Below are positions 14,643 through 22,681 of a stretch of 47,122 bases of DNA, one piece after another. The translations under genes and the position numbers were made by a program. This DNA is from Bacteriovoracaceae bacterium UBA7317 (GTDB lineage: Bacteria; Bdellovibrionota; Bacteriovoracia; Bacteriovoracales; Bacteriovoracaceae): assembly GCA_002474345.1 (NCBI GenBank), contig DKQD01000101.1:1-47122 (forward strand). Reading direction: 5' to 3'. Under the pieces are notes generated by a model. It was not told the DNA's origin. It searched no databases and worked only from the letters and a program-made list of their open reading frames with translations. Each line of letters opens with the position of its first letter. Position 1 is the first letter of the stretch.

Positions 14643-15596
14643 CCCATCTTTTATATGATCGAAAATATCCCTATAGTAGAGACCTATACTATCTAAGTTA
14701 GCAAACGACTCCTCATGACTTCCTCTCATTAACGCAAAGAAGTCATACTTAGCAACTTTTCCAAAATTTAGAAAAGAAGCCTTTTCATAAGTACCATAAG
14801 ACTCCAACCTTTTAGATACCTTTGAAAGATCGAAAACCCCATTATTTAAGCAAAACTTCAAAAATTCTGTATCTTTTCTAAGTAATAGATCTTCAAATAG
14901 ATTTCTTATACTACCAAAGTATCTCTTACTAGTGCCAAAGTCCCAATACTCCTGTTTTTTTGGAACAACAACATTTATATCTTTCTTTCTAAAGTCCGCG
15001 ACACTTTTAAAAAATGGTACTGAGCCTGTACCATCTTCTAACATCTCTAGGTTTATTATACCTAGACCTGAATAGGTTATATAAGTTTTTTGACCATGAA
15101 GCTTTTTTGAGTAATTCTCAACCTTAATCAAAATATCATCTTCGATACACAACTCATTATAAGAGTTTTTAGATCCATCGACAGTCAACCCAAATAGAAG
15201 ACCATGACTTTTTTCTACTTTTTCTAGAGCCCCTTTCCAAATGCTATTTTCAAAGAAGTAGAATTGATCTCCTGCTACAACAAGTATAGTTCCTTTCTTT
15301 AAGTTCATCCTTTTCTTGAGATTATAAATAGCCCCTCCTGTATTAAGTAAAGTTTCCTCATGAACTACCTCTATAGCTAAATTATTATTTTGCTTTAAAA
15401 AGTTCTGTACTTTTTTGTGAAGGTGGTGAGTATTTATAAAAACTTTTTTACACCCCATTTTTTTGGCCCAAAGATACTGAAGCTCCAGCATAGAGCACTC
15501 AAAAATGGGCCAAATAGGCTTAGGTAATATTTTTCCAATATCACCCATACGAGTTCCTAAGCCTGCTGACAAAATTAAGCAATAATCAATTTTCAT
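14637..15596 (-). CDS. murU: MurU-like sugar-1-phosphate nucleotidyltransferase
   Basis: Nucleotidyltransferase that, beside an AmgK kinase, most likely makes UDP-MurNAc from MurNAc-1-phosphate in the peptidoglycan-recycling shortcut known from Pseudomonas. Visible: the activation loop SAGLGTRM and LPKPIWPI at the N-terminus, LLNTGGAI, and the metal-binding region VVAGDQFYF. Typical MurU is about 225 residues; this one has a further ~95 C-terminal residues with no recognised motif. It overlaps the amgK-like gene by 11 bp on the same strand, so they are co-translated. A related hexose nucleotidyltransferase role is possible, but the pairing with AmgK favours MurU. Confidence 0.82.
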   Translation of the reverse strand: MKIDYCLILSAGLGTRMGDIGKILPKPIWPIFECSMLELQYLWAKKMGCKKVFINTHHLHKKVQNFLKQNNNLAIEVVHEETLLNTGGAIYNLKKRMNLKKGTILVVAGDQFYFFENSIWKGALEKVEKSHGLLFGLTVDGSKNSYNELCIEDDILIKVENYSKKLHGQKTYITYSGLGIINLEMLEDGTGSVPFFKSVADFRKKDINVVVPKKQEYWDFGTSKRYFGSIRNLFEDLLLRKDTEFLKFCLNNGVFDLSKVSKRLESYGTYEKASFLNFGKVAKYDFFALMRGSHEESFANLDSIGLYYRDIFDHIKDGL

Positions 15597-16599
15597 AATA
15601 GTTTTTAAATAACTCTTTTTTTAACCCATAAAACTCAGGGTATTTATTAATCTTATTCCGTATTTTCTCCATTCCAAAACCAATATATTTCAAGAATCTC
15701 GGATCTTTCTTAACTAAAAAAAGATATGAAAAACTTCCAATAGCTTTGAAGGTCCTTTGGATAGTCATTAAATCGTATAACCTATCAAAGTGCTCTCTTT
15801 TTTGATTCGTATAAGTTTGAATAAACTTTTTATAATAATAAGTTTTCAACTTCTCTAAATTCTTTTCACTGATTTTGTAATAACAATCCTCTAAAAGTGA
15901 GACAAGATCATATTGAGGTAATCCCATTCTTATATCCTGAAAGTCTATAATGTAGAATTCTCCCTTAAAGCACATAATATTTCTTGAGTGGAAGTCCCTA
16001 TGTGTAGGGACCATTTTTTCTTTAGAGAGAAAGTTGGTTAAATCTTTGAAGTAGTTTAAAACTTCACTTCCTAAAGAGCTCTTTAAAAAACCCTCATAAA
16101 AGTATTTTATAGTAAAACTGACCTCACTCATTAGCTTGTCTGGATCAAAGAGCAATTTTGTAAAGTTTTCCTCCTCATGATTAACTGGATCAATCGTATG
16201 GATTTTAATCATTATGTTGAGAATCGATTTGTATGTTTCAAGCTCTTCTTTACCTCCATGAAAATCAGGTAAAACTTTCAGCAAAGTTCTATCACCTAAA
16301 TCTTGCTCTAGTATCATACTTGAATTCAAGTTGGCTTCGTAGAGCTCTGGTACTGGAATATTGTATGATTTAAGAATTTTCTGGATATTGCAAAAAAGAC
16401 TGTTATTTTCTGGGCCAGATGAGCTTTCGTCCTTACACAAAATATATGAGTTTTCTTCTGTTTTTATTCTATAATACCTTCTGGCTGAAGCATCTCCTCC
16501 CACTTTCACTATTTTTGGCTTAGTATTTGGCAATTTTAAAAAGAGGGAACTATTTAGGTCATCAATTAATTTAGAGATATCCACACTTTCATTATACAC
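15586..16599 (-). CDS. amgK: AmgK-like anomeric MurNAc/GlcNAc kinase
   Basis: Aminoglycoside-phosphotransferase-fold sugar kinase (337 residues, normal for AmgK). Motifs: the nucleotide-binding GGDASARRYYRI near 34-45, LEQDLGDRTLL, catalytic HRDFHSRNIM, and the metal-binding IDFQDIRMGLPQYDLVSLL. AmgK phosphorylates the anomeric OH of recycled MurNAc (and GlcNAc) so that MurU can activate it. The 11-bp overlap with the nucleotidyltransferase and the pseudo-M48 lipoprotein gene ending 2 bp upstream indicate one operon. In a predator the substrate could come from prey wall, but nothing here shows predation directly. Confidence 0.88.
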   Translation of the reverse strand: MYNESVDISKLIDDLNSSLFLKLPNTKPKIVKVGGDASARRYYRIKTEENSYILCKDESSSGPENNSLFCNIQKILKSYNIPVPELYEANLNSSMILEQDLGDRTLLKVLPDFHGGKEELETYKSILNIMIKIHTIDPVNHEEENFTKLLFDPDKLMSEVSFTIKYFYEGFLKSSLGSEVLNYFKDLTNFLSKEKMVPTHRDFHSRNIMCFKGEFYIIDFQDIRMGLPQYDLVSLLEDCYYKISEKNLEKLKTYYYKKFIQTYTNQKREHFDRLYDLMTIQRTFKAIGSFSYLFLVKKDPRFLKYIGFGMEKIRNKINKYPEFYGLKKELFKNYYEN

Positions 16600-16601
16600 T
16601 C

Positions 16602-17390
16602 TTAACTCTTTGTTAAACTTCTTATTAGATTATAAAATTCGCGGGATGAGTTTTTTTCAACAAGCTGTCTCTTTTTTAAATAACCCACTTCCTTAAGAAT
16701 ATAATTCTTTAAAGAATACTCTTCTCTTATCATCCTGCTATTATGACCATGTTGGAAAGAAAAATCTAATGGGTTCTTATTTTGTATTTGAAGCCAAATC
16801 AAGTATCCATATGGGTCAAAATTAGACCTTTTTAAAATATTGAATGCCCATTTGTGTAATTCCATCCGTGCTTTTAATGGGAGTCGGGTTAAAGATAACA
16901 TCTCCTCCGTCCGAATATAACCTTTTGGAAACGTGACCTTTTTTGGGTATAGCAACCTAAGAGATTTTAAGATTTCATAAGAAAAACAAGCGACCAGAAC
17001 TCCTTCATTCTTTATATAATTCTTCAAAAGGCCTCTAGAAAAAAAAAATTTTGCTCCTGGTAGAGAAAAATAGAAAGGGACTTCACTTTGGATAATTTTA
17101 ACCTCCAAATTGTCTTTTTGATGAAGAATTAGCTCATTATTTTCAACAATTTTATTATATATAGACTGAAAGTAGGCATTACTTTTCTTTGAAAGTTTAT
17201 AAAGTTTAGTTTCAGGGCTTTTAAGATAGGTCTTCCCTTGAAATTTTAAGTGTTCTACATAATCCTCGGAGTAAGTCTTTTCTAAAACTTGTTCGGCTGA
17301 GGTTTCTGGCTGACTGAAAATAGTGTAACTGCTGCAAGAATAACTGCTGCATATCAAAAAAAAAATTGTAATGAGGGTTAGATATCTCAC
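16602..17390 (-). CDS. Lipoprotein, M48-peptidase homologue without zinc ligands
   Basis: 262 residues, lipoprotein signal with Cys19 in SYSCS. The middle follows the M48 (LoiP/BepA-type) pattern: VPFYFSLPGAKFFFSRGLL at 104-122 corresponds to the usual NAFALPGG-ifvtrGLL, and VLVACFSYEILKS at 131-143 sits where AxLAHExGH belongs. Both His are lost (Tyr138, Lys142) although Glu139 remains. The later ExxAD helix reads ELHKWAFNILKRSNFDP (177-193), with Ala-Asp replaced by Lys-Trp. It should therefore be non-catalytic. It is cotranscribed with amgK and murU (2-bp gap), suggesting a structural or chaperone role at the outer membrane near peptidoglycan work. The alignment is by eye. Confidence 0.72.
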   Translation of the reverse strand: MRYLTLITIFFLICSSYSCSSYTIFSQPETSAEQVLEKTYSEDYVEHLKFQGKTYLKSPETKLYKLSKKSNAYFQSIYNKIVENNELILHQKDNLEVKIIQSEVPFYFSLPGAKFFFSRGLLKNYIKNEGVLVACFSYEILKSLRLLYPKKVTFPKGYIRTEEMLSLTRLPLKARMELHKWAFNILKRSNFDPYGYLIWLQIQNKNPLDFSFQHGHNSRMIREEYSLKNYILKEVGYLKKRQLVEKNSSREFYNLIRSLTKS

Positions 17391-17449
17391 TTTATGAAGC
17401 CAATCGTTTTAAAACTTATCTTATGGTAAGGTTCCTCAGACCGCCAAGA

Positions 17450-18139
17450 CTACCAGGAAGCGAGCTCCTTACCCAGGGGCACATAATACAAAGTGAAACC
17501 TGCAAAAATCAAGTTGGGATCTTTGATTAATGGCTTATTGTTATCCCAAATTGTTTTCCACTTTTTTGAAGTACCATACTTATTTTTAGAAATCTTTCCT
17601 AAAGTGTCACCTCTTTTAATTAAGTGAGGGAGTCCCTGAGGACTCCAGTCAAACTTTTCAGATGGTGCCTCATAAGCTATTTTCATACCTGCTCTAAGTG
17701 GCTTTCCTTTTAACTGAGGATTATTTTGTTGTATTTTTTTCCACTTACCATAATCACCGTATAATTTGAAAGCTATTAGCATTAAAGTCTCACCCTTCTG
17801 AACTTTGTAAACACCAGGTGAAAGGTTCAAATCTATTTCTTTGTTTTGTCCTTCATCTGCTACTTCGGAAGTTTCCTGGGGTGCGGTGTTATCCTGAACT
17901 TTGTCCTTTGTAGCAGAATCATTTTGCTCTGGCTCATCTTCACTAATCAACTCTTCTTCTTTTGTCTCTTCTAAGTCATCCTCATTTAAGGTTAGCTCAT
18001 CTGACTCTTCTTCTTTTGAGTCCTCTGTTTTTGCAACACTTTCTGTGGATTTTTCTGGGTCTGACTTCTTGGAACTTTTTGAACAGGAAACCGCCAAAAG
18101 TGAAATTAGCACAAAATAAACAATTCCAATTTTTTTCAT
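17450..18139 (-). CDS. Lipoprotein with acidic linker and two LysM domains
   Basis: 229 residues from the chosen start. Lipoprotein signal MKKIGIVYFVLISLLAVSC with lipobox AVSC, then about 75 residues rich in Glu, Asp, Ser and Thr, and two LysM peptidoglycan-binding domains (about 110-155 and 172-220; starts YKVQKGETLMLIA and HLIKRGDTLGKIS). No enzymatic domain follows, so it probably tethers or scaffolds at the wall. I use the ATG at 18139 because a GGGGGC ribosome site lies just before it; an ATG 18 bases upstream lacks one. It precedes the pseudo-M48 lipoprotein, amgK and murU on the same strand (60-bp gap), so a wall-related unit is likely. Confidence 0.88.
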   Translation of the reverse strand: MKKIGIVYFVLISLLAVSCSKSSKKSDPEKSTESVAKTEDSKEEESDELTLNEDDLEETKEEELISEDEPEQNDSATKDKVQDNTAPQETSEVADEGQNKEIDLNLSPGVYKVQKGETLMLIAFKLYGDYGKWKKIQQNNPQLKGKPLRAGMKIAYEAPSEKFDWSPQGLPHLIKRGDTLGKISKNKYGTSKKWKTIWDNNKPLIKDPNLIFAGFTLYYVPLGKELASW

Positions 18140-18229
18140 CAAAGCCCCCTTAACCATACTATTACCTTTTTAGGGCTTCGGTGCTTTTTCAAAAAAATTA
18201 AGATTTATTTAGAGTTAAGTTGAAATAAT

Positions 18230-18919
18230 CTAATGATAAGAATAAAAAAGTTCTTGTTGCTCCATGCTATCTTGAATTTTCTGAACAAGACGTTCGAATT
18301 GATCTTCATTGTTCAAAAAGTCTAAGTCATCTGTATCAACTATGATGGCCTTACCAAGATTGTAAGTTTCATACCAGTCATGGTAATACTCATTTAGTTG
18401 AGAAATATAATCCGTAGATATTTCCTTCTCACACTCTCTTCCACGCTCTCTGATTCTTTCCATTAGTTTATGCACAGAACGCTTTAAGAAAATCATTAGT
18501 GTTGGTGATCCCATAAACTGAGTCATCGTCATAAAAAGCCTATAGTAATTTTCATATTCTCTTTTACTCATATGCCCTTTCTCAAAGAGGCTTCTAGCAA
18601 AAATATAAGCATCTTCATAAATTGAGCGGTCCTGAATGGCACTAAAGTTTGAACACTCAATTAACCTATGTGAGTTGAACCGGTGAGTAAGGAAATAAAC
18701 CTGTAGCTCAAAAGACCATCTCGACATGTCCTTATAAAAGTCAGCTAAATAAGGATTGTTATCTACAGGCTCGTATTGTGGTTTCCAATTTAGTCTTTGA
18801 GACAGTTTTTTAGTCAGGGTTGTTTTGCCGGACCCAATGTTTCCTGCGACAGCAACAAACATTTTCTGGGTAGGTTGGATTTTATTCATATTACCAGATT
18901 CCTCAAATCCCTGTTGCAT
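18230..18919 (-). CDS. Deoxynucleoside kinase (deoxyadenosine/deoxyguanosine kinase family)
   Basis: Phosphorylates deoxynucleosides taken up or released in the cell, giving dNMPs for salvage. P-loop GNIGSGKT at 26-33, substrate-binding EPVDNNPYL at 50-58, catalytic/base-binding DRSIYED at 97-103, and an Arg-rich LID RIRERGREC. Length 229 is normal. The first ATG has GGGGAG six bases upstream and is the better start than the ATG ten codons later. Base specificity (dA, dG or broad) cannot be read reliably. Divergent from an outer-membrane barrel gene. Salvage of host or prey DNA would fit a predatory life but is only inference. Confidence 0.9.
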   Translation of the reverse strand: MQQGFEESGNMNKIQPTQKMFVAVAGNIGSGKTTLTKKLSQRLNWKPQYEPVDNNPYLADFYKDMSRWSFELQVYFLTHRFNSHRLIECSNFSAIQDRSIYEDAYIFARSLFEKGHMSKREYENYYRLFMTMTQFMGSPTLMIFLKRSVHKLMERIRERGRECEKEISTDYISQLNEYYHDWYETYNLGKAIIVDTDDLDFLNNEDQFERLVQKIQDSMEQQELFYSYH

Positions 18920-19086
18920 AAATGCTCCCCAAAAACAGCCAACTAAAGAAGGCTTCTTGTTAAAAAAATTTTAAGTAAAGGTAACCAAAATACTCACCAA
19001 GGTCAACAAGACTTAACCTACACCACTTGTCAATTAGGCAGTTTTTTCTCATGACCCATGTTGCTGGGAACTTATACAATTGATTT

Positions 19087-20118
19087 ATGAAATACTTAAC
19101 AAGACTAACAATATTTTTTTTTTGTACGTTTACAGCATATTTATTTTCTCAAGAAGTTGACGAGTTTGCATTTTTAGAAAATAACACGTCAAACACCACC
19201 TCACTTGAAACAACGCTACCGCACTTAGCCGCTCCAAAAACAAGCTCTGAAAAAATAAAAAAAACATCTCCAAACAAAAAAATCTTCCTAATCTCTAATC
19301 AAAATAGCTCACTTATGCCTGGAGATTTCATTTCCCTCATATTAAACAAAAAGCTTGTCGCCAGAGGCTTGGTTGGAAAAACAAAAAGACAGTTGGCAGG
19401 AATAAAAATCATCAAAATTTATGAACCAAAATTATGGAAAAGACTCGAGCCTCAACGGGAATTAGAATTATTAAAAGGCGATGATAGCTATTACCTCACG
19501 CAACTAGCCCTTAGCAAAAAAAACAAACAAAAGAAAAATAAATCTGAATCGCTTATTAAGGGAACAGACGACCTCTTTAACGAAACTGTTATCTTGGATG
19601 AAGAGAAAGAGTTCGACGATATAGATAAAAAAAGAAAAATTAAATCTGACAACTTTATTTCTTTACACATAGGTAGGGTTCCAGGTGTTAACACCTCAGG
19701 TAATCCAGTTGAGTATAGTCAATTAAGTGCTCACTGGACTTACCAATTGCAAGACAACATTTTTATCGAAGCTTCATATGGTCAAAATATTATTAGAGAC
19801 TTCCCTGCATTAGGTCTTGATACAAAACTATCCAACATCGTTTTAAAAGCTAAATATGCCTTTATTGCACCAATGAATTCAATTCTCTTTCCTTATGTTG
19901 GGTATCAAATGTTGCAAGCATCTAGTCCTGGAGAAGGTGTATACTCTACGGGTATGACTCAACAAGACATTGACGCTGAAACAAGGTTAATGAATTCATT
20001 GAGAAAGAAAGCTTTCATTTTTGGTGCATCTATTCTAAAAAGCCTTGTACCAGGCTGGTTCACCAGAATAGACGTAGGAACTGATTTTTACTCAATAGGT
20101 TTTGGACTTGAATTTTAG
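19087..20118 (+). CDS. Outer-membrane beta-barrel protein
   Basis: 343 residues: signal peptide (about 1-22), a long charged Lys/Ser-rich N-terminal region (to about 190), then a small barrel of alternating strands ending in the aromatic residue of IGFGLEF, the usual outer-membrane assembly signal. Segments such as QLSAHWTYQLQDNIFIEASYG resemble the barrel family common in myxobacteria and Bdellovibrio relatives. The ATG has no ribosome site; TATACA at 19073-19078 suggests a start only a few bases before the ATG, so the message may be leaderless. It is followed with overlap by a small lipoprotein gene. Function unknown. Confidence 0.75.
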   Translation: MKYLTRLTIFFFCTFTAYLFSQEVDEFAFLENNTSNTTSLETTLPHLAAPKTSSEKIKKTSPNKKIFLISNQNSSLMPGDFISLILNKKLVARGLVGKTKRQLAGIKIIKIYEPKLWKRLEPQRELELLKGDDSYYLTQLALSKKNKQKKNKSESLIKGTDDLFNETVILDEEKEFDDIDKKRKIKSDNFISLHIGRVPGVNTSGNPVEYSQLSAHWTYQLQDNIFIEASYGQNIIRDFPALGLDTKLSNIVLKAKYAFIAPMNSILFPYVGYQMLQASSPGEGVYSTGMTQQDIDAETRLMNSLRKKAFIFGASILKSLVPGWFTRIDVGTDFYSIGFGLEF

Positions 20119-20269
20119 AATTTGCTTTATAATAATAATTTTCATTGCCGGGTGTGGAGTGAAATCAAATCCAACCTCACCCACAAAAGAGCCTCCTCCG
20201 TCGCTAATACAAGAGCTACTTGAAGAAAACAAAAAAAAAACAACCAAGCAAGAAAAGCTTGATAATTAA
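20108..20269 (+). CDS. Small lipoprotein (53 aa), TTG start
   Basis: Reads MNFRICFIIIIFIAGC at the N-terminus: one Arg, a hydrophobic run and lipobox IAGC, followed by GVKSNPTSPTKEPPPS and a charged Lys/Glu tail. The TTG at 20108 has ATAGG at 20095-20099 eight bases upstream, and overlaps the end of the barrel gene by 11 bp, so it is coupled. The CGxK start and Pro-rich segment vaguely recall the LptM (YifL) type of small lipoprotein, which helps LptD assembly, but the CGxKGPL core is not complete. It lies directly between the barrel gene and folK. Confidence 0.6.
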   Translation: MNFRICFIIIIFIAGCGVKSNPTSPTKEPPPSLIQELLEENKKKTTKQEKLDN

Positions 20270-20283
20270 AAGGCATTTATCTG

Positions 20284-20742
20284 ATGTCTCTCATTATTGC
20301 TACGGGTTCAAATATTGGAAATAAATTAGAAAACTTAAGTAGTGGGAAGGCTGCCTTGCTTAAACATTTTGAAATTATTTCAGAAAGTCGGATTTATAAA
20401 TCAAAAGCAGTTGACTACACTAGCCAACCCTCTTTTCTTAACCAAGTTTTAGAATTTAAAAAACCCAATCTAAGCCCTAACTCCATTATGAGGCTACTCA
20501 TTAAACTTGAAATTGAGCTTGGTAGAAAAAAATATATTGATAAAGGTCCACGGGTTATAGATCTAGATATCTTATTTATCGGGTTGGACAAGCTAAGCAC
20601 ACCTATATTAACAGTCCCACACCCTAGACTCTTTGAAAGAAGTTTTGTCCTGCTTCCATTAAAAGAACTAAATTTCTATAAAGAGTTAGATAAATCTTTT
20701 ACATTTCCCAGCTGTATTCCTCCTACAGCTACTCCTCTATAG
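20284..20742 (+). CDS. folK: 6-hydroxymethyl-7,8-dihydropterin pyrophosphokinase
   Basis: Folate-pathway enzyme that moves pyrophosphate from ATP to hydroxymethyl-dihydropterin. Family features in order: IIATGSNIGNKLENL at the start, SRIYKSKAVDY, FLNQVLEFK, LEIELGRKK, and the signature KGPRVIDLDILFIG with the two Mg-binding Asp, followed by VPHPRLFERSFVLLPL. Length 152 is normal for the single-domain enzyme. 15 bp after the small lipoprotein gene. No other folate gene is nearby. Confidence 0.96.
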   Translation: MSLIIATGSNIGNKLENLSSGKAALLKHFEIISESRIYKSKAVDYTSQPSFLNQVLEFKKPNLSPNSIMRLLIKLEIELGRKKYIDKGPRVIDLDILFIGLDKLSTPILTVPHPRLFERSFVLLPLKELNFYKELDKSFTFPSCIPPTATPL

Positions 20743-20882
20743 TTTTACAAGAATAACTTCCCGAATTTTATAACTTAATTATTGCACTACAAATTTTTTC
20801 GGAGTAACACTATACTCTAATAATTGTAGATGAGATAAATCTTATCTGACCCTTCTTTTAAATTTTCTTAGAGGAGAGTGTT

Positions 20883-21671
20883 ATGAATATTTTAGTTTGC
20901 ATTAAACAAGTTCCAGATACCGAAACAAAAATTGTACCCAATCAAGATAGCAATTTCATTGAAACAAGTTCAATAAAGTGGATTATGAACCCTTACGATG
21001 AATTTGCTGTTGAACAAGCGCTCCAAGTCAAAGCAGCCAACCCTGGCTCGACAGTAACAGTGATGAGAGTTGGAAAGGTCCATGACACAGAAGCTCTGAG
21101 AACAGCTCTTGCTATGGGTGCAGATGATGCAATTTTAGTAGAAGCTGAAGATAATCTCGATTCTTACATGACTGCAAAAGCTCTTAAAGGTTCTATCGAT
21201 AAATCTGGTAAATCAGCAGATCTTATTTTCACTGGGAAGCAAGCTATTGATGATGACTGCCTACAAGTTCCACAACTCCTTGCTCAAATGATGAACATCC
21301 CTTCTGTCTCAGTCGTTGTAGGATTTGAACAAAGAGATGGTAAACTAGTCTTAAAACGAGAAGTTGAAGGTGGGGCTTTAGAAGTTTATGAGGCGGAACA
21401 ACCTGTTCTTATAGCATGCAACAAAGGCTTAAACACTCCTCGATATGCTTCACTTCCAGGCATTATGAAAGCAAAAAGAAAGCCTCTTACCAAATATTCA
21501 TTGAGTGATGTTGGAGTCCAAGCCGAAGACAGAAGAGTCCATTACTCAAATTTCCATTTACCACCAGAAAAGCCTCCTGGAAAAACTTTTGACGCGTCAG
21601 ACGAATCGAAGGAGCTTGAAACTGTCCAGCAAGTAGTTAACCTACTGAGGAATGAAGCGAAGGTCATTTAA
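20883..21671 (+). CDS. etfB: Electron transfer flavoprotein beta subunit
   Basis: Small subunit of the FAD/AMP-binding electron carrier that takes electrons from acyl-CoA dehydrogenases and similar enzymes. N-terminus MNILVCIKQVPDTETKI, MNPYDEFAVEQALQVK and the later VEGGALEVYE segment are typical; the length (262) is normal. A strong ribosome site (AGAGGAGAG) precedes the ATG. Forms an operon with etfA 50 bp downstream; a clear terminator follows etfA. No bifurcating partner or ETF dehydrogenase is in the window, so it is probably the ordinary respiratory type. Confidence 0.96.
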   Translation: MNILVCIKQVPDTETKIVPNQDSNFIETSSIKWIMNPYDEFAVEQALQVKAANPGSTVTVMRVGKVHDTEALRTALAMGADDAILVEAEDNLDSYMTAKALKGSIDKSGKSADLIFTGKQAIDDDCLQVPQLLAQMMNIPSVSVVVGFEQRDGKLVLKREVEGGALEVYEAEQPVLIACNKGLNTPRYASLPGIMKAKRKPLTKYSLSDVGVQAEDRRVHYSNFHLPPEKPPGKTFDASDESKELETVQQVVNLLRNEAKVI

Positions 21672-21721
21672 ATATATTAAAAATTAGAATATACATCACA
21701 AATTAAAAAGTGGAGCGAAGA

Positions 21722-22681
21722 ATGGCAAAAATACTAGTTCTAACTGAAACAAGTGGTAATAATGTTAAGCCAGTTACTTTAGAGATTCTTGGAAAACTTA
21801 ACGGTCAAGATATTGAAGTTGCTTCCCTAGGAGAACTCAGCAGCGAAGCAATCGAACAACTTGCCAAATATGGGGCTTCAAAAGTTCACACACTAAGTGG
21901 AGAAAACTTATCTGTCTATTCCCCTGAAGGTTATTCACAGGCTTACTCAGAGTTCCTAAAATCCAACTCATACGACTACGTCTTTGCTGGTGCGACATCT
22001 CAAGGTAAAGACCTGATTCCACGCTTGGCTGGTCATTTCGATGCTGGCATGGCAAGTGAGGTGACTAATTTTGTTATCGAAAACAATGAATTCCATGGAA
22101 CAAGACCTCTTTTTGCGGGGAAATGCCTCGCAAAAGTTGAAATTAAAGGTCCAAAACCACATTTTGTTACGGTTAGGCCTAATTCTCTTGGACTTCCAGA
22201 AGACCCCTCTCCTAGTTCGGGGGAAAAGAATTCAATTGAAGTTAAACCAGGAACAATTCGAGCATTTGTTAAAGAGGTTATTAAAGGAGCCTCTGAGAAG
22301 CTTGACCTTACAGAAGCAAATATCATTGTTTCTGGAGGAAGAGCAATGAAGAATAGCGAAAACTTTAAAATCCTAGATGAACTTGCAGAAGTCTTGGGAG
22401 CTACAGTAGGTGCCTCTAGAGCCGCAGTCGACTCTGGGTATGCTCCACATAATATGCAGGTTGGCCAAACGGGAAAAACTGTTTCACCCTCCCTTTATAT
22501 AGCTTGTGGGATTTCCGGAGCTATCCAGCACCTTGCAGGAATGAGAACGTCAAAGGTTATTGTTGCGATTAACACAGATCCCGATGCCCCGATTTTTACA
22601 AAAGCGGACTATGGCATCGTTGGAGACCTTTTTAAAATTGTCCCTCTTCTGACTGAGGAGTTTAAAAAGGCGCTTAACTAA
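21722..22681 (+). CDS. etfA: Electron transfer flavoprotein alpha subunit
   Basis: Large ETF subunit, which holds the FAD. N-terminal half with FAGATSQGKDLIPRLAG, C-terminal FAD domain with GGRAMKNSENF, VGASRAAVDSGYAP and the signature GQTGKTVSPSLYIACGISGA. 319 residues from the ATG at 21722, which has GGAG 6 bases upstream; a GTG four codons earlier would overlap that site. Its stop overlaps the convergent DUF4388-like gene by 4 bp, and its terminator lies inside that gene. Confidence 0.96.
   Translation: MAKILVLTETSGNNVKPVTLEILGKLNGQDIEVASLGELSSEAIEQLAKYGASKVHTLSGENLSVYSPEGYSQAYSEFLKSNSYDYVFAGATSQGKDLIPRLAGHFDAGMASEVTNFVIENNEFHGTRPLFAGKCLAKVEIKGPKPHFVTVRPNSLGLPEDPSPSSGEKNSIEVKPGTIRAFVKEVIKGASEKLDLTEANIIVSGGRAMKNSENFKILDELAEVLGATVGASRAAVDSGYAPHNMQVGQTGKTVSPSLYIACGISGAIQHLAGMRTSKVIVAINTDPDAPIFTKADYGIVGDLFKIVPLLTEEFKKALN

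Noticed and set aside
20782..20816. TTGCAC and TATACT before etfB as a promoter
   Set aside because: The spacing is 23 bases, too long for sigma-70; TAACAC at 17 bases is a poor -10. No firm promoter could be assigned.
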